64,000 bases of DNA from Rhodopseudomonas palustris HaA2 (lineage in GTDB: Bacteria > Pseudomonadota > Alphaproteobacteria > Rhizobiales > Xanthobacteraceae): the NCBI RefSeq assembly GCF_000013365.1, contig NC_007778.1:1364001-1428000 (forward strand), in the 5' to 3' direction. Positions 27,472 through 36,814 of the stretch are shown here, one piece after another (position 1 is the stretch's first letter; each line of letters starts with the position of its first letter). The position numbers were made by a program, and so were the translations under genes. The notes under the pieces were generated by a model. It saw only the letters and a program-made list of their open reading frames with translations, was not told where the DNA came from and ran no database searches.

Positions 27472-28851
27472 TTAGTTCAACGTCAGCAGCCGGCCGAACG
27501 GCTGCACCGCATGTGAGTAGTTCTCCGGAACCGCCCAGATCACCGGCCAGCGCGGCTTGAAATCCGCCGGACCTTCGAGATCGGTCAGCACCACCGCGAT
27601 ATCCGGCCTGTGCCGGTCCGCCTCCGCGAGGAGTGGGGTGAAATCGGTGCCGCCGCCGCCGGTGAATTCGATCTCGCTTAGCACGAAACGCCGGCCCGGC
27701 TCGAAGAATTCGACCTGCCGCACGCGCTCGTCGCCGATGATCAGCACCAGCCCGGCCTCCTGCCGCCGGGTGATGGTCTCGATCTCGCGCGCGAAGCGCT
27801 CCATCAATTGGTCGTCGATCGAGCCGGAGACGTCGATGATCAGCGCCAGCCGCGGCTCGTTCTTGGTCGCGGAGAATCCCGGCTCGAACGGCATCCGGTG
27901 TTGGCCGGCGCGGCCCTGATTGGCGATGTAGGAGCGCGCCGGCCGCGACCAGGTCAGCGACGGTTTTCGCGCCAGCCCGCGCGCAAGCTGCACGCGCAGC
28001 ACCTGCGCCCACGGTGTGCGGCTGCGCGGCAAGTCTGCGATCAGCGCCCGCAGCATCGAAAACGCGCCGTCGCCGGCGTGGCCGCGCAGGATCCGCTCGC
28101 TCCATTCGCGGGCGTGCTCGGCTTCGTGTTCCGGCGCCGATTGTGATTCCGGATTCGGCACCAGATCGCGGACGCCGCCTGCGCCGAGCTCGCGCACCTT
28201 GGACGCGCGGGCGCCGTCGGCGCGCTGTTCGGCGCTCTCCTGCGCGGATTCGGATTGCGACTGCGACGGGTCGCCGCCGCCGGCGCCCGAGGCGTCGGAC
28301 TGCGAGCCCGCTTGCGATTTGTTGCCGGTCTTCGACTTGCCGTTGTTGCTGTCGCTGTCGCGATCGTCGATCGCGCGATACAGCTTCTCGACGTCCCATT
28401 CTAGCAGCGCCGCCTCGGCGTCCTGCTCGCGCCTCAGCGCCTTGGCGAGGATCTGCTCCAGCATCACGGACTTTTCCGGCAGCGTCAGCCAGCTCAGATG
28501 CGCCAGCGTCGAATTGACGATGGCGTCGGCGCAGATGTTGAACAATTCGAGGTCGACGTCGCCGATCACGCGCTGCAGTTCGACGAAGCGCTGCGGATGG
28601 CGCAGCGCGATGTGCAGCACCTCGTGGGCGACGAGGCCGACTTGTTCGGGCAGCGGCAGCTTGTCGAAGGCGGCGCCGTAATACACGGTGGTGCCGTCGG
28701 TGAGTACGACCACGGCCGCCGTATCGCTGTCCGCGGTCAGGTCCTGATGCCGCACCCATAATGCCAGCCCGCCGGTGGAGGGCGCGAACTCGACCATGCG
28801 CTGGATCGCGCGCGTTCCGCGATGGCAATACAGCGCGATGGTCTCAGGCAT
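27472..28851 (-). CDS. DUF2201 protein: metallopeptidase-like plus VWA domain
   Basis: 459 residues from ATG 28851, which overlaps the upstream ATPase gene by 8 bases. The N-terminal part (about 45-120) carries HEVLHIALRH, an intact HExxH zinc-peptidase motif. A central low-complexity acidic/Ser-rich linker (about 165-240) follows. The C-terminal VWA-like domain shows LIIDVSGSIDD (DxSxS metal site) and GGGGTDFTPLL. These proteins are always paired with a MoxR-type ATPase. Proteolytic activity is predicted from the motif but unproven in the family. Confidence 0.87.
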   Translation of the reverse strand: MPETIALYCHRGTRAIQRMVEFAPSTGGLALWVRHQDLTADSDTAAVVVLTDGTTVYYGAAFDKLPLPEQVGLVAHEVLHIALRHPQRFVELQRVIGDVDLELFNICADAIVNSTLAHLSWLTLPEKSVMLEQILAKALRREQDAEAALLEWDVEKLYRAIDDRDSDSNNGKSKTGNKSQAGSQSDASGAGGGDPSQSQSESAQESAEQRADGARASKVRELGAGGVRDLVPNPESQSAPEHEAEHAREWSERILRGHAGDGAFSMLRALIADLPRSRTPWAQVLRVQLARGLARKPSLTWSRPARSYIANQGRAGQHRMPFEPGFSATKNEPRLALIIDVSGSIDDQLMERFAREIETITRRQEAGLVLIIGDERVRQVEFFEPGRRFVLSEIEFTGGGGTDFTPLLAEADRHRPDIAVVLTDLEGPADFKPRWPVIWAVPENYSHAVQPFGRLLTLN

Positions 28852-29953
28852 CCTGCAGATCCATCTGCCGGCGTTCGCCGTAGCGCGCATAGGCCGGACT
28901 GTCGAAGATCGCGGCCTCGAGGCCGTTCTCCAGCGCGCGCTGCATCAACAGTTCCATCGCCAGCGTCTGCGCCTCGCGAATCGGCAGCGGGACGTTGCCG
29001 CGAATATCGGGCAGTTGCTCGATGATCTCCAGCGCGCGGGCCAGTGTCGGCTGATCGGTGCAGGCCGCCAGCAGGCCGTACAGCATGCCGTAGAGCGCAT
29101 CGAGCGTCTTCGGCAGCAGCGCGGCGGTCTCCGGGCCCGGCCGCGCGGCCAGCAACTTCACCACATCGGTGCCGGCCTTGATCTCGCGCAGCACGCCGAA
29201 GAACTCCGCCGCATTGGCGGCGCCGATCCGGCCCTGCACGAACAGCCGCTTGGCGGGATCGGACAGGCCGGACTTCAGCACGTTGGAGATATCTTCCCAG
29301 CCGCGCGGGCTGGCGCCGATCAGATGATCGCCGGCGAGCTGCGCTTGCGTATCGTCGAGCTTGTCCGGACGGATCTTCAGATAGGCCATCACCTCGGGCG
29401 CGAAATCACGTGCCATGGCGTGGCTCAGGAAGGCGTCGATCGCGGTCTGCACATTGAAGTGGAACATGCGGTCGGCGAGTGCGGTGCCCATGTCGTGGCT
29501 GATCGCGCCGTGGAAGCTGGCATTGCCGGCGGCGACCACCAGCCAGCCGTCGGGCAGTTGGTAGTTGCCGACGCGGCGATCGAGGATCAGCGAATAGGCC
29601 GAGATTTGCAGCCGCTGATCGGCCGCGGTCAGTTCATCGAGGAACAACAGCCCCTCGGGCTGGTCGGGCGAAGGCAGGAATTCCGGCGGAAACCACACCG
29701 TCTTGGCCAGATTTTCGTCGGCGTAGATCGCGCCGCGGATATCGACCGGCTCGATCGTGGTGAGGCGCAGATCGACCAGCGGCACCTTGTAGTGCTCGGC
29801 GACCTGGTGGACGACCGACGACTTGCCGACGCCGCGCGTCCCCCACAGCATCGAGGCGCGCTTGCGCAGCGTCGGCTCGCCGTATTGTTCGATCAGCGCC
29901 GCCTTCGCAGCAGCGATCGAGACCGGGGGGATGTTCATCGGGTTGCCGTGCAT
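28844..29953 (-). CDS. MoxR-like AAA ATPase
   Basis: 369 residues, with GAGGA eight bases before the ATG. Walker A is GTRGVGKSS and Walker B is LLFLDELTAA. The motif RLTTIEPVDIRGAIY and the sensor LVVAAGN are typical of the ATPases that accompany DUF2201. It probably acts as a chaperone or remodeller on its VWA partner. The genes for the unknown membrane protein upstream (15-base gap) and the DUF2201 protein downstream (8-base overlap) form one operon with it. Confidence 0.9.
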   Translation of the reverse strand: MHGNPMNIPPVSIAAAKAALIEQYGEPTLRKRASMLWGTRGVGKSSVVHQVAEHYKVPLVDLRLTTIEPVDIRGAIYADENLAKTVWFPPEFLPSPDQPEGLLFLDELTAADQRLQISAYSLILDRRVGNYQLPDGWLVVAAGNASFHGAISHDMGTALADRMFHFNVQTAIDAFLSHAMARDFAPEVMAYLKIRPDKLDDTQAQLAGDHLIGASPRGWEDISNVLKSGLSDPAKRLFVQGRIGAANAAEFFGVLREIKAGTDVVKLLAARPGPETAALLPKTLDALYGMLYGLLAACTDQPTLARALEIIEQLPDIRGNVPLPIREAQTLAMELLMQRALENGLEAAIFDSPAYARYGERRQMDLQDA

Positions 29954-29968
29954 CGATCGGTTCCTCGC

Positions 29969-31033
29969 TTAGGTCTGCTGAACGTCGAGAGTCTGCGGTG
30001 CGGCCGTTTCGATCTTCGGATGCCAGGAAGCGTGCGTCATGCGGCGCGGGAACGGCGGGATTTCCATCGATGGAATATCGCGCATGCCGAATGCGCCGAT
30101 CATCAGCAGCGGCGGCGCGCCCATCAGCAGCAAATTGACGATGGAGTCCTGCGGGATCTCGACCAGCGTCAGGCTGGCCGCGCCGAGAATCATGCTCGCG
30201 AAGAACAACAGCGGCAGCGCGCGACGCAGCGCGACACCCCAGCGCGCCCGCACCAGCGCCTCGTGGAAGGCGGCCGGCGGCTGCGACAGCGTGCGCGTCA
30301 GATGCGATACGGTCCTCTCAAGCCGCTGTTCGATCAGGCGGCTCAATTCCGGGCCCGAGCCGCGCACCTTGACCTTGCCGCTCCAGCCGGCCTTGCTCTT
30401 GCGCAGCGGCGACCACGCCCAGCCGATCACCGCGAGCAGATCCTCCGGGACTGCGACGCCGGCCGTCCTGGGCGTGAGGTCGATCTCGGCCGGATACCCC
30501 TTCACCAGCGGCGCGCGCATCACCAGGGTGAAGTTCGAGATCTCGGCCACGCCACGCTGGAATTCGCGATCGGCACCGGCCGGGTCGGGCGTCCTGGCAT
30601 CGCTGCGCGGCACCAGGCGATAGCTCAACGCCACGGTCGTGCCATCGATCGAGGGGAATTGCTGCTGCGGCGGCACGCTCTCGATCCGCGCCAATAGCAC
30701 TCCGAGGTCTTCACCCTGGGTTTCCAGCGTGGCCGTCAGGCCGTTGTCCAGCGTCAGAGTGCGCGTGAGAACACTGAAGCCGGGGCGCGGATTGTCGAGC
30801 TGCAGGATTTCGCGGACGTCGTTGCCGGCGTGATCGGCATCAGCCTCGTCATGCGCGTGCGTCACCGGCTTGAACATCAGCCGCCGGTTGATTCGATCGC
30901 TGGCGGCGAGATCGACGTGGAAGTCGCGGCGTGTGAACGGCTGCACCAGTCCGAGGATTTCGTGGTGCGTCAGTGGATGTGCCGATGAATCGTCGTGACC
31001 GGCCGAGGCGGTCAGAAGGCTTGCGTAGTTCAT
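29969..31033 (-). CDS. Unknown membrane protein of the MoxR/DUF2201 operon
   Basis: 354 residues, not recognised as any named family. Residues 1-260 are soluble and include a His/Asp-rich patch near residues 57-70 (THAHDEADADHAGND), a possible metal site. Two membrane helices follow (about 266-290 and 298-318), then a short cytoplasmic tail. It is the first gene of the operon with the ATPase and the DUF2201 protein, which suggests that it anchors that pair at the membrane. The assignment rests only on operon position and hydrophobicity. Confidence 0.7.
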   Translation of the reverse strand: MNYASLLTASAGHDDSSAHPLTHHEILGLVQPFTRRDFHVDLAASDRINRRLMFKPVTHAHDEADADHAGNDVREILQLDNPRPGFSVLTRTLTLDNGLTATLETQGEDLGVLLARIESVPPQQQFPSIDGTTVALSYRLVPRSDARTPDPAGADREFQRGVAEISNFTLVMRAPLVKGYPAEIDLTPRTAGVAVPEDLLAVIGWAWSPLRKSKAGWSGKVKVRGSGPELSRLIEQRLERTVSHLTRTLSQPPAAFHEALVRARWGVALRRALPLLFFASMILGAASLTLVEIPQDSIVNLLLMGAPPLLMIGAFGMRDIPSMEIPPFPRRMTHASWHPKIETAAPQTLDVQQT

Positions 31034-31144
31034 TATCGTTCAACACCTCCGTATCGGTGCTTCACCACATGACTTGCATTGGCAATTAACAGCGCTCGCG
31101 CTGCCGATTGCAACCCGAAATCCGGAGCCATGTAATGATCGCAG

Positions 31145-31177
31145 GGAGCGCCGCATCACATCTACGTGCGGCGCTCC
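31145..31177. terminator. Hairpin after the alpha/beta hydrolase gene
   Basis: Perfect 11-base-pair stem (GGAGCGCCGCA with its complement) and 11-base loop, just beyond the stop of the minus-strand hydrolase. No T run follows, so termination is possible but not certain. Confidence 0.5.
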
Positions 31178-31184
31178 GACAGTG

Positions 31185-32168
31185 TCATGCGCTCATAACA
31201 GGTGCGTCAGTCTTCGCTGACACAGCCAGAAACTGGTCGTATGAACGCACCACCTGATCGAGAATTTCGAAGTGCATCATTGCACCCGCGTCGAACTGGA
31301 CGATGGTCCAGTTCGAGCGTCCGGCGACGCGGCTCTTGTGGCGATAATCGACGAAATCGCCGCGCACGCCGTAGGCCATCCAGACCGGCAGGCGCAGCGA
31401 TTTGTAGACGCTCAGAATGTCCTTGCTGAACATATAGCCCGCGACGAAGTAGTAGGGCGCATAGCGCGCGCCGGGCTGATGGGTAGTATGGTAGTCGTAT
31501 TCGAGCATCGACTCGTCGATGTTCTTCGAGCCCCACGCCTTCTCGAGGAATTTGCGAATCACCGGCTTGGCCGTCAGCAGCTTGAAGAAGCCGTCGTCCC
31601 AGAGCCGGAACCGCAGCGTGCTCAGCAGCCAGGACTGCCCACGTGTCGACGGCACCCGCTCGTCGCGCGCCTTGCCTTCGAAGCCGGTCGGGCTGATCAG
31701 GCCGAGGGTGGCGAATGCCTCGGGCTTCTCGGCCGCTGCGCGAGCGACGAATTCGCACGACAGTGACAATCCGAGCACGTCGATCGGCTGCGGTCCGTGC
31801 ACCTCCTGCACGCGCGCGATCGCTGCGTGCACGGCATCGGTCATCACCCGGGCGGTGTATTCGCGATCGTCGCGATCGGACTGGCCGAAGCCGGGGAGGT
31901 CGACCGCGTGAACAGGGCGGTGCTTGGCGTAGTGGTCGTACAGCGTCTTCATCTCGAACGCCGAACCGGCGGCGTTGACGCTGTGCACCAAGAGCAGCGG
32001 CCGCGTCGTATCGTCGCTCGACGGGAATCCGATCGAGTAGGTCGCGAGTCGACCGACCTTGGTGACGATATCGGCCCGAATGCCTCCGACCGGATTGGCA
32101 AGATTCGACCGTGCGTAGTTTTGCGTGGCCGTTTGCGTCTCGAATGTTTCGCCGCCGACGACTGACAT
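31185..32168 (-). CDS. Alpha/beta hydrolase
   Basis: 327 residues, with AAGGGGGA before the ATG. It shows LLLVHSVNAAGS (oxyanion loop), the nucleophile elbow GLSLSCE and AVDLPGFGQSDR. The His of the triad is probably in the MMHFE motif near the C-terminus, replacing the usual G-H. The N-terminal ~40 residues are an extra segment not typical of the family. Substrate unknown. It is separate from the operon on its left by a hairpin. Confidence 0.8.
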   Translation of the reverse strand: MSVVGGETFETQTATQNYARSNLANPVGGIRADIVTKVGRLATYSIGFPSSDDTTRPLLLVHSVNAAGSAFEMKTLYDHYAKHRPVHAVDLPGFGQSDRDDREYTARVMTDAVHAAIARVQEVHGPQPIDVLGLSLSCEFVARAAAEKPEAFATLGLISPTGFEGKARDERVPSTRGQSWLLSTLRFRLWDDGFFKLLTAKPVIRKFLEKAWGSKNIDESMLEYDYHTTHQPGARYAPYYFVAGYMFSKDILSVYKSLRLPVWMAYGVRGDFVDYRHKSRVAGRSNWTIVQFDAGAMMHFEILDQVVRSYDQFLAVSAKTDAPVMSA

Positions 32169-32369
32169 TTGCGTCCCCCTTGGAGAATGAATCTGAGGGA
32201 GAAAATGGCGTGGAACTCGTTCAGTTCCAGTGCTGAAAGCGTGAAATGAAACTAATCAGTGAAAATTGGTATCTGCGTATATGAGGCGGAGTGAGTGCGG
32301 CGTCACGACGCGACTCCGCACGTACCATTTGAAACAATCCGCGCGTCACGCGCGCTTGACGTCAACCGA

Positions 32370-33881
32370 TTAGTTGGCGTTGCGGCCGAGAAACGGTTGT
32401 CCATTCGGCTTGACACGCACGCCCGGGCGCAGGCGTGTCCACTGCAACGACGCGGTATCCGCCGGCATCGCGCCGGGCGCGGCGCAGATCAGCAGGCGCT
32501 CGGCGATCGGCTGGAAGTCGGCGCGAAAATGCACCGAACTCTTCACGACGAGGATCGCCTGTTCGGTCGGCTCGATGCCGACATAGCGATACATCGCCTG
32601 ATCGGCGAGCTGCGCCTTGTGCGAGCTGACGACGACGCGCACGTCGCCGATGCGCAGGCACGCCGACGGCCCCATCTCCATCTCGCGCCCGCCATAGTAA
32701 GGACCGGGTGCGACGAAGCGGCCGTCGGACAGATGCTCGACGACGAAACTCTCTTCGTAGGGCGCGTCGCCGGCGATGCCCGACTTGCCACCGAGCGCCA
32801 GCCTGACGGTGGCGCCGACGCCCGCGGCGTGTGCGGCTTGCGCCGACACGGGATCGTAGATCACGCCGATCGCGGCGCGCTGCGCGTCGTTGCGCACCAG
32901 TGCGCGCAACATGCCGGTGGTGTCGGAATCGCCGCCGGCCCCGGGATTGTCCTGGGTGTCGGCGATGATCACCGGCTTTGCCGCGCCGCGTGCGATCTGC
33001 ATCGCCAGCCGCACGCCGTCGTCGGGCGAATGGATGGTGCCGTCGAAATCATTCTCGTGGCCGATCACCAAAGCGGCGACTTTGTCGGCCGCGGCGTCGG
33101 CATCCGCCTGGGTGCGGCCATAGGCGAACACGCTGGGGCCGCAATCCGGAAAATCGGCGGCCGGGAAGCCCGGCGCGAACGACAGCGTCGGCACCGCGTC
33201 GCTCTCCAGCGCGGCGAGCTTGGCGTAGATGCCCTTGGTCGGCTCGTCGAAGGTGCATTGCCACGAGATCGGGATCAGGAACGGCAATTGCCGGAACGCC
33301 TTCGCGTATTTCGCGCCGCTCTGCAGCAGCAGATCGAGGTGCTTCGCCGCGGCGCGGCCGGTGTCGGCCATGTCGACATGCGGATAGGTGCGGTAGGCGA
33401 TCAGCGCGTCGGCATGGTCGATCATCGCTGGCGTGACGTTGGCGTGCAGATCGATGCTGACCACCAGCGGCAAATCGGGGCCGATCACCTCGCGGACGCG
33501 CGAGAGGATCTCGCCTTCGCCGTCGTCGAGATGTTCGGTGACCATGGCGCCGTGCAGATCGAGATACACCGCGTCGAGTTTGCCGGCGGCCTGGATGCCG
33601 TCGATCATCGCCTTCACGACGCGTTCGAAGGCGTCTTCGGTGACGTGGGCCGACGGGCTCGCCCCGCAGGCGATGGTCGGGACCAACTCCCAGCCTTTGC
33701 GCTCGGCGTCCTCGACGAAGCCGGCGAGCCCGACATTGATGCCGCGCATCACCTTGAGCACGTCGGCGCCCATCGTCATCGCCGGCCAGCCGCCGCCGTG
33801 CACGAACGCCTCCCAGGTGGCCTTGGTGGGCGCAAAAGTATTGGTCTCGTGCAGAAAGCCGCCGACGGCGATACGGGTCAT
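32370..33881 (-). CDS. MlrC-type M81 metallopeptidase
   Basis: 503 residues from ATG 33881; in-frame codons further up lie in a palindromic repeat and are rejected. The start MTRIAVGGFLHETNTFAP is diagnostic for the MlrC family. Probable zinc ligands lie in SIDLHANVT (Asp, His) and YPHVDMADTG (His). MlrC cleaves a peptide product in microcystin degradation in sphingomonads. Members elsewhere have unknown peptide or amide substrates. It is the last gene of a peptide-transport locus, which fits a role in hydrolysing an imported peptide. Confidence 0.9.
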   Translation of the reverse strand: MTRIAVGGFLHETNTFAPTKATWEAFVHGGGWPAMTMGADVLKVMRGINVGLAGFVEDAERKGWELVPTIACGASPSAHVTEDAFERVVKAMIDGIQAAGKLDAVYLDLHGAMVTEHLDDGEGEILSRVREVIGPDLPLVVSIDLHANVTPAMIDHADALIAYRTYPHVDMADTGRAAAKHLDLLLQSGAKYAKAFRQLPFLIPISWQCTFDEPTKGIYAKLAALESDAVPTLSFAPGFPAADFPDCGPSVFAYGRTQADADAAADKVAALVIGHENDFDGTIHSPDDGVRLAMQIARGAAKPVIIADTQDNPGAGGDSDTTGMLRALVRNDAQRAAIGVIYDPVSAQAAHAAGVGATVRLALGGKSGIAGDAPYEESFVVEHLSDGRFVAPGPYYGGREMEMGPSACLRIGDVRVVVSSHKAQLADQAMYRYVGIEPTEQAILVVKSSVHFRADFQPIAERLLICAAPGAMPADTASLQWTRLRPGVRVKPNGQPFLGRNAN

Positions 33882-33912
33882 GTCTTGTTTCTCTGATGAT
33901 GACTTGGTTGCT

Positions 33913-34012
33913 GTCATTCCGGGATGCGCCCCTTGGGGCGCAGGCCCGGAATCCATATCCCCTGACGGTGGTTATGGATTCCGGGCTCGCGCGACGCGCG
34001 CCCCGGAATGAC
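33913..34012. repeat. Interspersed palindromic repeat, family B (copy 3)
   Basis: GTCATTCCGGGATGCGCC / GCGCCCCGGAATGAC outer arms and GGAATCCATA / TATGGATTCC inner arms. It separates the MlrC gene from the ABC ATPase gene. Confidence 0.85.
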
Positions 34013-34030
34013 TCGGTGAGGGGTGGTTGC

Positions 34031-35692
34031 TTAGTTCACCACCGCCTGCGGCGCCTCGCTCACGGGGCGGAAATTGGCGAAATCCCAGCCGCGGCCGGGC
34101 GCGGCTTCGAGCAATTGCCGCGTATAGGCCTGCTTCGGATTGGTCAGCACCTCGGCGGCCGGGCCCTGCTCGACGACGACGCCCTTCTCCATCACCGCGA
34201 CGTCGTCGCAGATTTGGGCGGCGACGCGCAGATCGTGGGTGATGAACAGCAGCGCAATGCCGAGCCGGGTCTGGATCTCGTCGAGCAGGTCGAGCACCTG
34301 GGCCTGCACCGAGACGTCGAGCGCCGACACCGCCTCGTCGGCCACCAGCACGTCGGGATCGAGCGCCAGCGCGCGGGCGATCGCGATGCGCTGGCGTTGG
34401 CCGCCGGAGAACTGGTGCGGATAGCGCGAGATCGCGTCGGCCGGCAGATGCACCAGTTCGAGCAATTGCCGCGCCTTGGCCATCGCGTCGGCGCGCGACA
34501 CGCCGTAATTGATCGGCCCCTCGGCTATGCTCTCGCCGACGCTGACGCGCGGATTGAGCGAGCGATACGGGTCCTGGAAGATGATCTGGATCTTCTTGCG
34601 GTGCGGCCGCAGCAGCCGGCGCGACAGATCGGAGATCTCGCGGCCGGCGAGGCGGATGCCCCCCGAGGTCGGATCGATCAGCCGAACGATGCAGCGCGCC
34701 ACGGTGGATTTGCCGGAGCCGCTTTCGCCGACGATGCCGAGCGTGCGGCCCTTGTGCAGCGTCAGCGTCACGTCCTTGGCCGCGACGACTTCGCGCCGAC
34801 CGCCGAGGAAGGAACGCTCGCGATACACCTTGCCGAGTTCATTGGCTTCGAGCACCACCGGCAGCCTTGTGGCCTCGCGCGGCGCCCGCGGCACCAGGCT
34901 CGGCACCGCCGACAGCAAATTGCGGGTGTAGTCCATGGTCGGCGTCCGCAGCACGGCGTCGAGCTTGCCGGTCTCGACCAGCCGGCCGTGGCGCATCACC
35001 GCGACGCGGTCGGCGATCTCGGCGACTACGCCCATGTCGTGGGTGATGAACAGCACCGCGGTGCCGTGCGCCTGCTGCAATTCGCGGATCAGCGTCAGGA
35101 TCTGCTTCTGGGTGGTGACGTCGAGTGCGGTGGTCGGCTCGTCGGCGATCAGCAATTTGGGTTCGAGCACCAGCGCCATCGCGATCATGATGCGCTGGCG
35201 CTGGCCGCCGGAGAGGCGGTGCGGATAGGACGCGAAGATCCGCTCGACCTCCGGCAGGCGGACCTGCTGCATCATGTCGAGGATGCGCTGCCGGCGCGCG
35301 CGGGCGCCGAGATCGGTGTGGAAGCGCAGCACCTCGTCGATCTGCTTGCCGACCGGCACAACCGGATTGAGCGCGGTCATCGGCTCCTGAAAGATCATCG
35401 CCATCCTGGAGGCGCGCAACTGGCGCAGCCGCCGCTCGCTGGCGGCGAGCACGTTCTCGCCGGCGAGCCGGATCTCGCCGCCGGTGGCGTGCAGCACGCC
35501 CTTCGGCAGTAGCCCCATGGTGGCCAGCGACGTCACCGATTTGCCGGAGCCGCTTTCGCCGACCAGGCACATCGTCTCGCCGGGCCGCACCGCCAGCGAG
35601 ATGCCGTCGATCACCTTGTCACCGTCGCCGCTCTTGCCGAGCCGGACGACCAGATTGTCGATTTCGAGAACGTTGTCGGTCATGTCGGACAT
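34031..35692 (-). CDS. Peptide ABC transporter, fused double ATPase
   Basis: 553 residues from ATG 35692 (a TTG six bases up is possible). There are two complete ATPase domains in tandem. The first has GESGSGKSVTS, LSGGQRQRIMI and LLIADEPTTALD. The second has GESGSGKSTVA, FSGGQRQRIAI and VLVADEAVSALD. This corresponds to DppD and DppF fused in one chain, as in many alphaproteobacterial peptide/nickel-type importers. It powers uptake with the two permeases encoded upstream. A 220-base gap with a family C repeat separates it from them. Confidence 0.94.
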   Translation of the reverse strand: MSDMTDNVLEIDNLVVRLGKSGDGDKVIDGISLAVRPGETMCLVGESGSGKSVTSLATMGLLPKGVLHATGGEIRLAGENVLAASERRLRQLRASRMAMIFQEPMTALNPVVPVGKQIDEVLRFHTDLGARARRQRILDMMQQVRLPEVERIFASYPHRLSGGQRQRIMIAMALVLEPKLLIADEPTTALDVTTQKQILTLIRELQQAHGTAVLFITHDMGVVAEIADRVAVMRHGRLVETGKLDAVLRTPTMDYTRNLLSAVPSLVPRAPREATRLPVVLEANELGKVYRERSFLGGRREVVAAKDVTLTLHKGRTLGIVGESGSGKSTVARCIVRLIDPTSGGIRLAGREISDLSRRLLRPHRKKIQIIFQDPYRSLNPRVSVGESIAEGPINYGVSRADAMAKARQLLELVHLPADAISRYPHQFSGGQRQRIAIARALALDPDVLVADEAVSALDVSVQAQVLDLLDEIQTRLGIALLFITHDLRVAAQICDDVAVMEKGVVVEQGPAAEVLTNPKQAYTRQLLEAAPGRGWDFANFRPVSEAPQAVVN

Positions 35693-35710
35693 CCGCAAGT
35701 GAGCGCGTGC

Positions 35711-35859
35711 GCTCCCTCTCCCCGCGTGCGGGGAGAGGGTCGGGGTGAGGGGGCGTTTCCGCGAGGCCGAGAGGCTCGGCTGCGTCGATGCGCCCCCTCA
35801 CCCGACAGGCTTCGCACAGCGAAGCCTGTCGACCTCTCCCCGCGCGCGGGGAGAGGTGA
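35711..35859. repeat. Interspersed palindromic repeat, family C (copy 3)
   Basis: CCCTCTCCCCGCGTGCGGGGAGAGGG hairpin on the left, and CCTCTCCCCGCGCGCGGGGAGAGGT on the right. It lies inside the ABC transporter operon between permease and ATPase genes. Confidence 0.85.
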
Positions 35860-35912
35860 GGGCGGTGCGCTCAGCAGGGCATGTGCAGAATCTGATCGTG
35901 CGTCGCTCGTTG

Positions 35913-36803
35913 TCATCGCGCGCCCTCCCGCTGTTTCATCCGCGGATCGAGCGCGTCGCGGGCGGCGTCGCCGATCAGGTTGACGCTGAGGATCGCGATC
36001 GACAGCAGCACGCCGGGCCAGAAGATCAGCGACGGCTTGATCTGGAACAGCGCGCGGCCCTCGGCCATGATGTTGCCCCAGGTCGGCGTCTCCGGGCTGA
36101 TGCCGGCGCCGAGGAACGACAGGATCGCTTCGGTCAGGATCGCGGAGGCGCAGATATAGGTGCCCTGCACGATCAGGGGCGCGATGGTGTTCGGCAACAG
36201 ATGCCTCACCATGATCTTGGGCAGGCTGGAGCCGAGCGAAATCGCCGCCTCGACATAAGGCTCCTCGCGCGCCGACAGCACCACCGAGCGCACCAGCCGG
36301 GCGACGCGCGGGATTTCCGGGATGGTGATCGCGATCAGCACCGTGGCCAGACTAGCGCCCGACAGCGACACCACGGCGATCGCCAGCAGGATGCTCGGGA
36401 TCGCCATCAGGCCGTCCATCAGCCGCATCATCACGGCGTCGATCCATTTGAAGAAGCCGGAGACCAGGCCGATGACGAGGCCGATCGCGATACTGACGAT
36501 CGCGGCGCCGACGCCGATCATCAGCGAGATCCGGCCGCCGTAGAGAATGCGCGACAGCACGTCGCGGCCGTAGGCGTCGGTGCCGAGCAGGAATTCGGCG
36601 CTCGCCGGCTTCAGCCGCTGCGCCGGCGCCAGCAGCATCGGATCGTGCGGCGCCAGCAACGGCGCGAACACCGCCGAGGCGACGACCAGCGCCAGGCAGA
36701 TCGAGGCCGCGGCGATGATCGGGCTGGAGTACAGAAATTCGAACCTCTGCCCGAACGGTCGGGTGATCGGAATCGAGGATTCGGGGAGACTATCGATGGC
36801 CAT
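35913..36803 (-). CDS. Peptide ABC transporter permease (DppC type)
   Basis: 296 residues from ATG 36803, after the upstream permease with an 11-base gap. About six membrane helices are evident. GTDAYGRDVLSRILYGGR is the DppC/OppC signature, and the EAA-like coupling loop (EAAISLGSSLPKIMVRHLLPN) contacts the ATPase. An apparent longer frame running back into the DppB-type gene is not coding. Confidence 0.93.
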   Translation of the reverse strand: MAIDSLPESSIPITRPFGQRFEFLYSSPIIAAASICLALVVASAVFAPLLAPHDPMLLAPAQRLKPASAEFLLGTDAYGRDVLSRILYGGRISLMIGVGAAIVSIAIGLVIGLVSGFFKWIDAVMMRLMDGLMAIPSILLAIAVVSLSGASLATVLIAITIPEIPRVARLVRSVVLSAREEPYVEAAISLGSSLPKIMVRHLLPNTIAPLIVQGTYICASAILTEAILSFLGAGISPETPTWGNIMAEGRALFQIKPSLIFWPGVLLSIAILSVNLIGDAARDALDPRMKQREGAR

Positions 36804-36814
36804 CGCGCGCGCCT

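Noticed and set aside
28775-30697. 640-codon plus-strand frame
   Set aside because: It is antisense to the AAA ATPase and membrane protein genes, has Arg/Gln/His-rich composition and no start signal. Such mirrors are usual in GC-rich DNA.
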